A stretch of 64,000 nt of DNA from NCBI GenBank assembly GCA_964019695.1, contig CAXHUL010000503.1:1-64000 (forward strand), in the 5' to 3' direction. The notes under the pieces are model-generated. The model had not been told where the DNA came from, ran no database searches, and saw only the letters and a program-made list of their open reading frames with translations. The DNA comes from Loripinus fragilis. Its lineage: Eukaryota > Mollusca > Bivalvia > Lucinida > Lucinidae. Positions 33,119 to 45,067 of the stretch are shown here, one piece after another. Within the stretch, counting starts at the first letter, position 1, and the number at the start of each line of letters is the position of its first letter. The translations under genes were made by a program, and so were the position numbers.

Positions 33119-33262
33119 AAGAGAAGATTTCCTAGATTCACATGAGCTCCGAGATGTGAAGGCGCAATCTTCAACGTCTCACGGAAGTGAACCTCGGCCT
33201 CAGTCCTGTTCTCCAGTATTATTCCAATATTGTTGTGTGCACTGGCATAAAATGGATCTACC
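33119..33262 (-). CDS. TPR-repeat protein, upstream exon
   Basis: Minus-strand exon of 144 bp between acceptor GTTTTTTTTAACAG and donor TT|GTAAGTAC, both strong. It is phase 2 on both sides. Peptide: VDPFYASAHNNIGIILENRT, EAEVHFRETLKIAPSHLGAH, VNLGNLL. This is the canonical TPR spacing (AHNNIGIIL, EAEVHFRETL, IAP, GAHVNLGNLL). It splices in phase to 30935-31146, giving at least three consecutive TPR units. AHNNIG/NLGNLL wording recalls TMTC-type or OGT-type TPR tracts, but the catalytic part of neither is visible here. Upstream exons must lie beyond 33262; I did not find one. Confidence 0.85.
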
Positions 33263-33283
33263 CTGTTAAAAAAAACAAGCACA

Positions 33284-33514
33284 TGAGCCCCGACATGTGA
33301 TTTCCAACAATGTGACATGTGCAGACTCACACGAGCTTGTGCAGCCTCCTGTTAAGCTTAGAAACTCCAAATTATGTTCGGTCAGTAGTTTAATATTCAT
33401 AGAATATTCAAGCGACTAGCAAAGGCTCTGATCAGACTGCGCGTATACACAGGCTGGTCTGAGCCTTTGCTGGTCACACATACCACATTGTTGGAAATCT
33501 CATGTCGCGGCTCA
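33284..33514. mobile_element. MITE of the CCAACAATGTGG family, copy c, at a splice acceptor
   Basis: Inverted ends TGAGCCCCGACATGTGATTTCCAACAATGTG and CACATTGTTGGAAATCTCATGTCGCGGCTCA (31 bp, few mismatches). Its near end is only about 20 bases from the acceptor of the 33119-33262 exon. Confidence 0.85.
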
Positions 33515-33670
33515 AATATTCACTACATTTTCGGTAAAATTGAACCTGACGCTTCATAAGGGAGCAATCTGAATACCATCATTTGGCAGTGACCTTGAAA
33601 GTAGGTCATGCTCATCCTTTATTATATACCAGTTACTGTTCTTCATCACACCCACATTTATAGCTACATT

Positions 33671-33868
33671 AAAACCTGTGTAAAACGGCCACTCAAAAAT
33701 AGACAAAACAAAGATCTTAATGACAAATAGTAGCTTAATGAAGGTCAAAAGTATTGCAGAATGCTCTCCTTGGAGCATTCTGCAATACTTCTGACCTGCA
33801 TTAAGCGATAATTGCTCTTGAAAACCAATTTTCTGTCTTTTTGAGAGTGACCATTTTACACAGGTTTT
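33671..33868. mobile_element. 198-bp foldback MITE
   Basis: AAAACCTGTGTAAAACGGCC pairs with the right end GGTCA...TTTTACACAGGTTTT. The centre is a perfect 17-bp stem (33750-33766 with 33773-33789) and loop TCCTTG. Confidence 0.8.
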
Positions 33869-33908
33869 ACTGTACACAAATCTGGCTGAATTCCCTCCAT
33901 GGGTTCCC

Positions 33909-34508
33909 TATAGCAGTCAGGCACTGGAAGGAAAACCTTCCAACAGATTTGGATGGAAATTCCTTCCAATCTAATAGTCTCTCAATTTTAGTTCTATTTC
34001 TGGAAATGGAAACATTTTTTTCTCATAAATAAGCCAAAGCATCTGTTTGTGATTACCTGGATTTCCATCCAGATTTATTTATAGTAACAAACTTATGTAA
34101 TATTGCATGCCTTGAAAAGATTTCTTCAAGAAGACCATCACAAGTTTGCAAACTTGACAAGAAAAGATTGATAAATGATCTTAATTAACTGTTACCTGTA
34201 TTGCAATAAGGTTTATCAAGTAGAAACATGATTTTTCTGCTTGGTTATGTAATGAAAACATACTAATTACATCATTAACACTGCGATCCGCTGTCTGATC
34301 AGATGCCAAATTTGCAATGAAAAGGATGTTTTGGAAGGATTTTCCATCTTGTTATTAAGATGGATGGTAAAACCTTCCAATGTTCAGTGAAAAAACTAAT
34401 TGGAAGGAAAATCCATCCATAGTGAAACTGTTAAGTTGGAAGGCTATTCCTTCCAAAAAGACATACTTTTGGCATGGAAGGTTTTCCTTCCAGTGCCTGA
34501 CTGTATAG
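33909..34508. mobile_element. 600-bp foldback element with GGAAGG motifs
   Basis: TATAGCAGTCAGGCACTGGAAGG at the left pairs with CCTTCCAGTGCCTGACTGTATA at the right; the terminal arms are about 34 bp. Inside, GGAAGGAAAACCTTCC-like palindromes recur (33958, 34336, 34401, 34438). Confidence 0.75.
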
Positions 34509-34801
34509 TGTGCACACAAGTACTTTATGGCTTAAAGATTATAGGGATCAAAACATGGGGTTTTCATGCATTAATGTTCGCTAGGTCTTGAGGGGTGATG
34601 TTAAAAACCAAGGGCAAAGCCAGAAGTTTTTTTCATCTCCCATTACAAGGAGCCTGGCAAACATTTATGCATTGAAAAACCATGTTTGATCATTATATAT
34701 AATGGCATGAATTCAACAACATAGTCACCTAAATTTACAAAATGTAAGAACTATATTTTGTCAAAAAGTGGTTGGACGTTTTCATTAATAATTGTGTTCC
34801 A

Positions 34802-35037
34802 GGGCCAATTGTCGCAATAAAACCTGTCTTCGGGGTTCCCGACAAAGTGACATTCAAACCTGCTCAACTACAGAGACTAGCTAGAAAATTGAAATTTCGT
34901 TCGTAGCAAGTCTAGATATGATACTTTCCAAAAAACGAATAATAAAGGTGTGATCAGACTGAGGGGATGCGCAGGCTGATCTGCGCCTGTATTTTGTTTG
35001 CAAACCCCCGAAGACAAGTTTTCTTGCGACAAGGCCC
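34802..35037. mobile_element. 236-bp MITE with GGGCCAATTGTCGCAA ends
   Basis: Left GGGCCAATTGTCGCAATAAAACCTGTCTTCGGGG pairs with the right CCCCCGAAGACAAGTTTTCTTGCGACAAGGCCC over about 35 bp. Confidence 0.75.
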
Positions 35038-35165
35038 ATATATGAGTGATAGAAACGGATAAGCTTTCTTATAATGTAGCACCATTATATTATATTGGGA
35101 TCTAAAAGTCTGGTTGCTGCAGTTGCAATTATAGTCTATTTTGTGCTGTTCACAGAGTTGTCCCT

Positions 35166-35295
35166 ACTTTATTGATGTTTTATATCCCAGTCAACAATTT
35201 TTCAGTTATGTCTGGACGGATCTTCCTTGACCAAGTATTAAGCAAGGATAAATGTGTCTTGCTCAAGGACACAACTCAGTGACGCCAGTGACACG
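35166..35295 (-). mobile_element. SINE family 1 fragment, reverse
   Basis: Carries TCAACAATTTTTCAGTTATGTC, TTGCTCAAGGACACAACTCAGTGACGCC. The head is missing. Confidence 0.65.
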
Positions 35296-35344
35296 GAGAT
35301 TGCCTTGTTAATACATGGGTTTGTGCTGGTTGAAACAGGACTGT

Positions 35345-37040
35345 AACTAGAGGACCTGACAGTCCTGAAGCGCTCACCTGATCTCCTTAATAATGTTAAA
35401 ATAGGTCAAGATCAACTACAGCTTATAATGAAACATATTTTGTTTTATGGGGGTTGCGGCCATTTTGGTCAAGTGACCTAAAACAATCTAATGAATACTC
35501 CATCAAACAGCCCAGTGATTTCTGAGGAAAAGATGTTTAGATAGGTATGTGACAGTCCAAATGAGTGGCCTTGAATAAAAGGTCACAGGTACTTATATAA
35601 AACCCTTGTCCCATTAGGTTAAACATTTCTTGCAAGAATTATTTAAGCCTAAACAGTTATAGAAAAATGAACATTTCAAGATTTTTCCCATATAAATGCA
35701 TTAGGGATCAAATTTGACCTTGCCATAAAGTAGGTCAAGGTCAACCTAGATTCATCATTTGTGCAAATCTAATAGGGCCCACATCCCCAATGCTACATAC
35801 CAAGTCACAAGGCCAAGGGTTCCAGAAAAGAAGATATTTAAAGGTATATTACCATATATGGGCATGGTGGCCATCTTGGGCATGTGACCAGCACAAATGG
35901 TATAAATTTTGTTTGGCTAACCTATCATAAGGAGTCTTCATATGAAATTTGAATTCAAATGGCCTAGTGGTTTCTGAGGGAACTATGTTTTAATGTGTTG
36001 ATGGGACTCCAATTTGAGCGACCTTGGCTGAAAAGTTAGAGGTCAACCTTGAGCTTTGAAACTTATTTATAGCCATTGTTTCATTTGGTTTAACATATCA
36101 GGTGAGAATAATGACTTGGCCTCAACAGTTTTCAAAAAATGAACTTTTCAAAAAAATTCCCATTTGAATGCATTAGGAAGCAAATCTGACCTTGACGTTA
36201 AGTAGGTCAAGGTCAACTTAGGTTCTTCATTTGAACAAACTTGGTAGGCCCCACATCCCCAATGCTACATACCAAGTCTCAAGGTCATCAGCCTTCTGGT
36301 TCTGGAGAAGAAGATTTTCAAATGTTTTTTTACCATATATGGGTGTGATGGCCATCTTGGTCATATGACCAAAATATTTTGCATAAATTTTGGCTAACTT
36401 ATCATAATGAGTCTTCACATGAAATTTGAGTTCTATTGGGCTGATGGTTTGTGAGAAAACTATGTTGCAATATATTGATGGGACTCAAATATGAGCGACC
36501 TAAGCTGAAAGGTCAAAGGCCAACCTTGACCTTTGGAACTTATTTATAGCCATAGTCTCATTAGGTTAAACATATCAAGTGAGAATAATGACTAAAGCTT
36601 CCACAGTTTTCAAAAATATCAACTTTTCAGAAATTTTCCCATTTAAATGCATATGGATGCAAATTTGACCTTGACGTTAAGTAGGTCAAGGTCAACCTAG
36701 GATCATCATTTGAACAAACTTGGTAAGCTCCACAACCCCAATGCTACATACCAAGTCCCAAGGTCATCCGCCTTCTGGTTCTGGAGAAGAAGATTTTTGA
36801 AGGGTTTTTACCATATATGGGCGTGGTGGCCATCTTGGTCATGTGACCAGGACCATTTGAACAAACTTTCGTTCCCCCAGCCTAAGGAGTCTCCATATGA
36901 AATATGAGTTCAATTGGCCCAGTAGTTACAGAGGAGAAGACGTTTGAAAATGTTGACGGACGACGGACGGACGCCGGACGCCGGAGTCACTGGTATACTA
37001 TTAGCTCACCAATGAGCCTTCGGCTCAGGTGAGCTAAAAA
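35345..37040 (+). mobile_element. Interspersed repeat 'CTAGAGGACCTGAAGGTCCT', copy A
   Basis: Starts AACTAGAGGACC with GCTCACCTGA, ends GAGCCTTCGGCTCAGGTGAGCTAAAAA. So subterminal GCTCACCTGA/TCAGGTGAGC are inverted, with a GAGCC-TTC-GGCTC-type hairpin at the 3' end and a GACGGACG-like run before it (36956-36985). The core has three imperfect units of about 460-480 bp marked by AGTAGGTCAAGGTCAACCTAG. The layout fits Helentron-associated (HINE-like) elements. Short frames in it are shadows of the repeat. Confidence 0.75.
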
Positions 37041-37052
37041 GTTGATTTAGGA

Positions 37053-38676
37053 AACTAGAGGACTTGAAGGTCCTGAGGCGCCCACCTGACCTCTTTAATC
37101 ATGTTGAAATAGGTCAAAGTAAGTAAGGGTGCAAAGATCAGGAATCGATACAATCAAGTACCACACCTGACCCAGGATACCAATGGGAAAGTGACAAACT
37201 CACAGCAGACACCACAAAAGATAGCCAAGAACTACAGCTTATGATATAACATATTTTGTTTTACCTTTATATGGGGGTTGCAGCCATTTTGGTCAAGTGA
37301 CTTAAAACAATCTAATGAATACTCCATCAAACAGCCCAGTGATATCTGAGAAACCAGTATGTGGCAGTCAAAATGAGTGGCATTGGATAAAAGGTCACAG
37401 GTCAGATTGACATTTGGTACTTATATAAAGCCATTGTCTCTTAAAGTTAAACATTTCTCGAAAGTATTATGATTTCTGCTTGAACAGTCATAGAAAAATG
37501 AACATTTCAAGATTATTCCCATATAAATGCATTAGGAATCAAATTTGACCTGCCATAAAGTAGGTCAAGCTAGATTCATCATTTGTGCAAACCTGGTAGA
37601 GACCCCATCCCAAATGCTACATACCAAGTCCCAAGGCCATTGGCCTTTTGTTCCAGAGAATTAAGATATTTAAAGGGTTTTTAACATATATGGGTGTTGT
37701 GGCCTTGACCTTGAAACTTATTTATAGCCATTGTCTCATTAGGTTTAACATATCAAGTGAGAATAATGACTTTGGCTTCAACAGTATTCAAAAAATCAAC
37801 TTTTCAAAAAATTTCACATTTAAATGCAATCGGAAGCAAATTTGACCTCGATTTTTAGTAGGTCAATGTCAACCTAGGATCATCATTTGAACAAACTTCG
37901 TAGGCCCAACATCCAAAATGTTACATACCAAGTCCCAAGGTCATCAGCCTTCTGGTTCTGGAGAAGAAGATTTTTAAAGGGTTTTTACCATATTGGGCAT
38001 GTCGGCCTTCTTGGTCTAGTGACCAAAGGAATTTGTATAAATCTTGGCTAACTTATTGTAAGGAGTCTTCATACGAAATTTGAGTTCAATTGACTTAATG
38101 GTTTCTGAGAAAACTATGTTTTAATATATTGATGGGACTCCAATATGATCGGCTTGGCTGAAAGGTCAAAGGTCAACCTTGACCTTTGGAACTTATTTAT
38201 AGCCATTGTCACATTAGATAAAACATATTGAGTGAGAATAGTGACATTTGCTTCAGTAGTTTTCAAAAAATCAACTTTTCAAAAATTTCCCCATTTAAAT
38301 GCATTAGGAAGAAAATTTGACCTTGACGTTAAGTAGGTCAAGGTCAACCTAGGATCATCATTTGAACAAACTTGGTAGGCCCCACAACCCCGATGCTACA
38401 TACCAAGTCCCAAGGTCATCAGCCTTCTGGTTCTGGAGAAGAAGATTTTTAAATGGTTTTATATATGGGCATGGCGGCCATCTTGGTCATGTGACCAGGC
38501 CCATTTGAACAAACTTTGGTTCCCCCATCCTAAGGAGTCTCCATATGAAATTTGAGTTCAATTGGCCCAGTGATTTCAGAGGAGAAGATGTTTGAAAATG
38601 TTGACGGACGGACAACGGACAGACAACGGAGTCACTGGTATACTAATAGCTCACCTCGGCTCAGGTGAGCTAAAAA
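37053..38676 (+). mobile_element. Interspersed repeat 'CTAGAGGACC', copy B, with inserted fragment
   Basis: Same ends and core as copy A, in the same orientation and only 12 bp away. At about 37095-37220 it holds a foreign fragment related to the reverse complement of 50294-50412 (see findings). Confidence 0.75.
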
Positions 38677-38987
38677 GCATGCAAAAATTAGCTATGACAG
38701 ATTTTGTAAGTGGCCAAGCTGAAGAAATTCTCATATGCCTTGGAATTTTGCAATTTATTGTTGTATAATGTGGGTGATGTAATGAGAAAAACTGACTTGG
38801 TTGCATGCAAATAGCAAAGACCCAGGCAAGTTAGTGCATCTGCACAGTCTGATCAAGGTATTTGTTATTTGCACTATTGATAATGTGATAGTAGATAAAG
38901 TTGCTACAAACCAAATTACAATATTTTTCACTAGTCTCTGTGGCTGAGCAGATTGATATTAGTCATAGAGTACACACAGGGGTAATA
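38677..38987. other. Non-coding spacer
   Basis: Nothing recognised beyond AT-rich unique-looking sequence. Confidence 0.4.
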
Positions 38988-40504
38988 CCAATTTCGCTAT
39001 TTTTGCTGGCGACCAGGACAGTACTGTGTAAAGCTGCTATCGACCGAGGAGTACGGCTTTCGACCGGTCGGTACGGCTGTCGGTATAGGGGGGACATGAC
39101 TTAAACCCCTATGGAGGGGTCATAGCGTACGTTATACCATCTAAACATGCTATAGAGTTTTTTCAGGAGACAATGTGCTATCAGTCTGATTAATTCTTAT
39201 AAGTTTGTGACGTCGAAAAAACACTATAAATTACAGGTTCTTTCGAAAAAATCAGTTTTCATAGAAAAGCAGTAATCTCATGCATTAAGAGTGATGTGAA
39301 AGCAATGAAACACCATATTTATATTATTTGTCTATTGTGCTTCTTCAATCAAGTGCGAATGGCATAATTTTTGCGCTATGTAAGATTATATGGACCCCAG
39401 AAAAATACCATGATACGGTTGTCGACTGCCAGTGATAGGACTGTCGAGGCTATCGTACTGTGAATGATACAACTGTCGATGAAATGTGAAAATTATCTAT
39501 CATGCACTGGGGTTAAAAAACATGATTTATTCTATGACCATAACTGAAATCTGCTTTTTCAGTCAGTTTTCACTAGCAACAATGAAGAAAAGTGTATGTT
39601 TTATGCGGATTTGTATCTAAAAGGCGTAACATTCACCAATAATAACCACCCCATTCCATCTCCCCCATATATTTAAACTCACACAACAGACTACAAAGCT
39701 GGTCATTGAAGCTAACTCACAGGTTTGGATAAAATATAAGCCTAAATTGTAAACCTTTCTTATCAATCAGATTTAACATGCGTTTGGTGCTCTAAAGAAC
39801 CGTTTCAATGAAACGGCTATTTTGATTACCCACAGCATATGTTTTGGTTGAGAAATCAGAAACAAATATATTGGTTACGCTCTATAGACTAAAGGCCTAA
39901 TACTTAAACATATAAAAGGCCAATACTTATAGATTAATACTGAAATCTATAACATGAGATAACTTAAACATTAAAAAGGCCAATACTTAGACATATAAAA
40001 GGCCAATATCAGATAAAGAAAATATACAGCTCAATCTATGTTAAAGGAATAGGATTGCAAACATCAATAGAAACTCTTGAAGAATGATGTTGGATAAATA
40101 TTGGCACTTGAAGTTTAAATACTAATAAGTATATTTTGAAAGAAAAAATATTTAGGCTAGATGAGCCATTTTGAAAAATTAAAGTTGGCGTACAGCATTT
40201 ATGAAGTGGCGGGGTGAAAACAGAAGTTCACGCGCCTGTGTAGAGAGGAAAATTTCTCAACAATTCACCTTTCTGTAAAACATGCAGACTAATAAAAGCG
40301 AGCATCCATTTACTGTAATGTTTAAAGATTGCATACCCGGATCCATATTCTTGATTTAAGGGGAGGGGACCAGGTGTTTTGCTGGTAGGCGGATGATGGC
40401 CTGGCACTGAATGCTGACCGGGAAGCTTTTTGAATTTTCGTCGTGGGGGGGGGGGGGGGGAGTCAATACCTGTATTCAACAGACAAACCTTTCTGATTCT
40501 GCGC

Positions 40505-41305
40505 ATACAGTCTTATAACATAATTTTAGACCTACACACCTCTACAAATATCAAGTAAAAATGGCCTGACAGCAAAACGCCATTTCAACAGCGTTTCGCT
40601 GGAGAGCCAATAATAGCATGCTCTCCAGACAAACGTTTCTCGATCCGCGCATGACATTTCAGCAAATACTCATTAAGAGAAATTTCAGTCTTATAACAGA
40701 AATTAAGACCTATACACCTCTACAAATATTAGCCAGCAAAACGCCATTTCATTAGCGTTTAGCAGGAGGGCAAATAATAGCCTGCTCTCTAGACAAAGGT
40801 TTCTGGAACAGCGCCTGACATTACAGCAAATGCCCATTAAGAGAATTTCAATTGTAATGACTGTATGCAGACGTTTAACGGAACTTTAGACCTACACACC
40901 TCTCCAAATATCAGCTTAAATTGGCCCGCCAGCAAAATAGCTGGAGGGCCAATAATAGCCCTGCTCTCAGACAAACGTTTCTGGATCCGCCCATAACATT
41001 TCAACAGATGCTAATTAAGTGAAATTTCAATCGCAATGACTGTATACAGTCGTATAACGGAACTTTAGACGTACACACCTCTACGAATATCAGCTAAAAT
41101 TGGCCTACCAGCAAAACGCCATCCATTTAAATGGCTTTTCGCTGGAGGGCACATAAAAGCTAGTAATAGCCTACTCTCTAGATAAAGGTTTCTGGATACG
41201 CGCATGACATTTCAGCAAATGCTCATTAAGAGAAATTTCAATTGCAATGACTGTATACAGTCGTATAACGGAACTTTAAACATACACACCTCTACAAGTA
41301 TCAGC
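40505..41305. repeat. Tandem repeat, unit about 180-210 bp, about 4 copies
   Basis: CACACCTCTACAAATATCA recurs at about 40534, 40713, 40893, 41073 and 41284. Units share GCCAGCAAAACGCCATTT, CTGGAGGGCCAATAATAGC, TTCTGGATCCGCGCATGACATTTCAGC, so the array is an expansion of the GGATCCGCGCAT family. A 16-base G run (40445-40460) lies just upstream. Confidence 0.8.
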
Positions 41306-41355
41306 TTGGTCTATGCAACGCAACGTTGGTTTGTGACAGACATACTTAAATTCAG

Positions 41356-41357
<2 letters not shown>

Positions 41358-41388
<31 letters not shown>
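41358..41388. repeat. (TAA)n microsatellite
   Basis: About ten TAA repeats without interruption. Confidence 0.9.
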
Positions 41389-41389
<1 letters not shown>

Positions 41390-41424
41390 CAGGCAGGCTT
41401 TCCAGGACCGCCGAGAACCTGAAC

Positions 41425-41577
41425 TTAAGTATTTAATAACCAGCTGAGCTGCTTCCTGAGCTACCCAGGTGGCCTCAATTTTTAGGCTCCTTCCGCTGTT
41501 TACTCTGGAGGGAACTATATGTTAACCCTCTCTTTGTCCGTCTGTCCGTATGTTTCTCCGCTAAAATCTATAACATG
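41425..41577 (+). repeat. Direct repeat, first copy
   Basis: AACCAGCTGAGCTGCTTCCTGAGC ... CTGGAGGGAACTATATGTTAA ... TCTGTCCGTCTG; nearly repeated at 42655-42796. Confidence 0.75.
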
Positions 41578-42529
41578 AGATAACTAAAAAATCTTCAAAC
41601 TTGCTGTATGAAACTTGGTATGTGATTAAAGCGACTGTCACACCTTACCGGATTGCGCTAACAGACGTTCACATGCTTTCTCTTGTCAGTTCCTCGTGCG
41701 GTGAATGCGTTCCGTGTCAGGTAATATCCGTTTTGTCCGGTCTTATCCTTTGGCGAGTTTTGAACAAGTATGTTCAAAACTTGGAACGGACGCCACCGGA
41801 TATATATATTCGGTGGATGAACGTTACTTGTGCGTTAGTATGCGGTTTGTCTGGTTCTCATGCGCCAGGCATCCTGTAGATATATTGTATGTATCTGTCG
41901 ATGTCTGTTCAACCTGAGTTGTGGAACGGTCAACCTCAGGACATGTAACGGTTAAAACGGACGAGTACCGCATGTTAAACGGACATGAAACGCATATAAC
42001 AGAAGCAGAGTGGTTCATGAGATCAAAACAATGGAACAAGATTTAACTCCATCCCCACTCCCATTCCTACCACAACCCAATATATCATACTCATTTCGTT
42101 TCTTAACTTCACATGATCAGATGTTTAAGAATAAAGGAGACTCATAACAGAAACACAAGACCATGGCCTGTCCTGTGAGAGGCTTTGAATGAGAGAAGGA
42201 GGAGATGGAGATCTTACAGTCTTCTTATGCCCCCAGGGGGAGGAGGGGGAGGATAACCTCATTTTTCTTGCTACGTAGACTTGGACCAAGTATCTACTGT
42301 TCACCCCCCCCCCCCCCCTAAAAATCAGGCATCACCCCAAAAATCATTGAAAGTTAGCAACCCCCAAAATATTCAATTTCTGTATTTTAACCTTAAGAAA
42401 AAACCCTAGAATGTTTAGAAATAACTCCCAAAAATAGTCCAGTTTTGCGATAGCCCCCTAAAAATATCCACAGTTTCATCATACCCCCATCCAACCCACT
42501 CAACCCAACCCCCTCCCCCCCACCGGGCC

Positions 42530-42600
42530 GCATAGCGCAGTCGGTAACGTGTCTGGCTACAGATGCGTGTCTGACTGCAATTCCAGGGGTCGCGAAAATG
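42530..42600 (+). mobile_element. SINE family 2 head fragment
   Basis: GGGCCGCATAGCGCAGTCGGTAACGTGTCTGG..., followed by GATGCGTGTCTGACTGCAATTCCAGGGGTCGCG. Short, without body or tail. Confidence 0.6.
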
Positions 42601-42654
42601 GTTTGTGATAGACAGTTAACACAGAAGGACAGGCAGTCACACTCTTGGAGCAAA

Positions 42655-42796
42655 GTTAAGTATTTAACCAGCTGAGCTGCTTCCTGAGCTACCCAGGTGG
42701 CCTCAATCTTTAGGCTCCTTCCGCTGTTTACTCTGGAGGGAACTATATGTTAAACCTCTCTCTGTCCGTCTGATTCTCTGCTGAAATCTATAACAA
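42655..42796 (+). repeat. Direct repeat, second copy
   Basis: Matches 41425-41577 with few changes; the 1.2 kb between them may be a duplicated or inserted block. Confidence 0.75.
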
Positions 42797-43871
42797 ATGT
42801 TTCTGGAACAGCGCCTGACATTACAACAAACCATTTAAAAGTCCGTTAGTTGACCGTTCTTTGTCTGTTACATATGCGCTACTCATGCGTTTTATGCGCC
42901 CCTTACACGTTCCGCGAAGACCCTCATAGCCACCGAAACGACCTTCATCACCTTAACAATTTTTGCATTTTTTATGTCCGATCATCGTCTGTTACCCTTA
43001 TCCGGTAATCTGGGACAGCACCATAAGTGGCAATACGCTTATTATGAATGTCAATTATTTCCCCATCGCAAAAACATTGCATTTGCTTTGGTAGCAAAAA
43101 TTGTCAAATTTTTGGGAAAATAAAATCCCGAGATAAAGGCCAGCTTGTTGACACTTGATACATACAGGTGCTGATTATGCACGTTATTTTTGCCGTCATA
43201 TCAAATTGATTGTGGATGGTTGCTATGGTAACAAAAAATAGTCCAAATGGTGTATCAGTAGGGGGCTCATGCGTTGCGGACAACATCTGCTACATTTAGG
43301 GGTCATTTCTACACATTAAAGGGTCTTTTTTTAAGGTCAAGGTACAGAATGGGGATATTTTTGGGGTTTGCTAAGATTTCAAATACTTTTTTTGGGTGCT
43401 TAAAAGTCTTAATTTTTGAACCCCATATCCGCCCTTGCTGATCTGGTCCTCCAGTGATCAAGACGGGAATGTTCTCCCCCTGGTTATCAGGTGGCAGGAT
43501 CATCAGAAAGTCAAACAGTAAGGGGAAAACCGTGAGAATATAACTGTTTTATAAATACTGTTCAGACAGGAACCAGGAAAAGGGTTATTCAGCATCTCTA
43601 TCCTTGCATGCTCAGCCCAAACAGGAGCTTAACACTCACAGATTCATATAAACATTTTTGACAGTAAAATTGAAAGCATTTTATTATCCACCTGTTTAAA
43701 CATATGTTGTTGGTCCTCAAAAGATATTTGGATGCTCTACAGAGCCGTTCCATTGAGACGGAACTTTTGAGACCCACAAAATATGTTTTGATTGAGAAAT
43801 AAGAAATTTAATTTTATGCTACTTACTCTTTATAAAATGTCTGAACACTGGTGCTTTGGCAGAATTTCTGT
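42797..43871. other. Non-coding stretch
   Basis: No gene seen. At about 43735-43800 is GAGCCGTTCCATTGAGACGGAAC plus ATATGTTTTGATTGAGAAAT, related to the internal palindrome of the TIR transposon at 2093-3182. Confidence 0.45.
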
Positions 43872-44056
43872 TGTTTGATTGATTTGATTCAACAATTTTT
43901 CAGTTATGTCCGCACAGATCTTCCTTTGTTTAACCACTATTAAGCAAGGATTAATGTGACTTGCTCAAGGACACAACGCAGTGACGCAGATGAGGCTCGA
44001 ACCCGCAATTGGTCAGTCTCTAGATATGCACTTGACCACTGAGCCACTGCTCTCTC
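43872..44056 (-). mobile_element. SINE family 1, reverse, near full length
   Basis: Tail TTGATTGATTTGATTC, body TTGCTCAAGGACACAACGCAGTGACGC, box B GGCTCGAACCCG, head ACTTGACCACTGAGCCACTG. Confidence 0.78.
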
Positions 44057-44419
44057 AAAAGTTTCTGGTTAGAATGTGTAGATGTACATACAGGCACGTC
44101 TAAACCTTTGCTGTACTTATATGCAAAAACTGTAGTTTCCCGCTTCACAGTTAACATGCAAAAGTAAGTGAGCATGATCAGGAAATACCACAATCACACA
44201 CTGCAGACTAACCCAAAGTACCATGAGGAAGAACCACAGAACACAAACAGTCACATATAATAGGGAAGACAATTAGAGCAAAGTAATCAGCTCTCTCTTC
44301 CTCTTCATTATAATTGCAAAACTAGAAAACACATGAAGTAATAACCAATTTCATAGATTAATAGTTTCTGACTAGCTGTAGTCCAATATGCAAATCCAAA
44401 TGGCTCCTTACCAATTACA

Positions 44420-44605
44420 ATGGCAGCTCAGATTGGTACAGCATTAGACTGGGGATTGAACGGTTGCTAGCTCCAGAATCGTCAGAGACAGTGAGTTATT
44501 TTCTTGAGTCAGACACCATATCCACTGTTCAGTGCTAGTTCAACCCAGGAAGACAGGGAATCGTCCCAGTATGACTGAAAAACTGTTAACAGGGTCATAA
44601 TACAT
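44420..44605 (+). mobile_element. Diverged SINE family 1 relative
   Basis: GGCAGCTCAGATTGGTACAGCATTAGACTGG, CTAGTTCAACCCAGGAAGACAG, TGACTGAAAAACTGTTAACAGGG. Recognisable order but many changes. Confidence 0.45.
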
Positions 44606-45067
44606 AAACACTAATGAAATGACAAAGAGAGTTATATTTTTTCAAAGTTAAATTTACAGTGAAGAAATCTGTTACATTCTTTTTGAATCGTCAACATCCG
44701 TATCCAGTAAACGGCGACAACCGTACCCAGCAAATTAACAGTTCATCAACAGCAGTATCACAAAAACTATAAAAGTACCACAGAGGCATATAACTACACG
44801 TACATTCACAGATTAAAGTTAATCATGTTTGTTTATGATGTGTCTACCTCATATCGCCCCGATTTGCCAATTTTCTTGGAAATACTGATTTTATTTAGTT
44901 TTTGTTGAATATCCGTTGAAATCCACTCAGCGTTAAAACAGGCAAGCAGCCAGGCTTGCAAATCATTTAAAACAATAGCAATCTTTTAAAGAAACGGTTT
45001 AAACACCCAAATGTTGGAACACACACTAAATTAGCACACTTACCGTCGAACTTGATGTTTTTTTAAC
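44606..45067. other. Non-coding stretch
   Basis: Nothing recognised besides GATACGG/CGACAACCGTACC text near 44697-44735 similar to 39405-39425. Confidence 0.35.
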
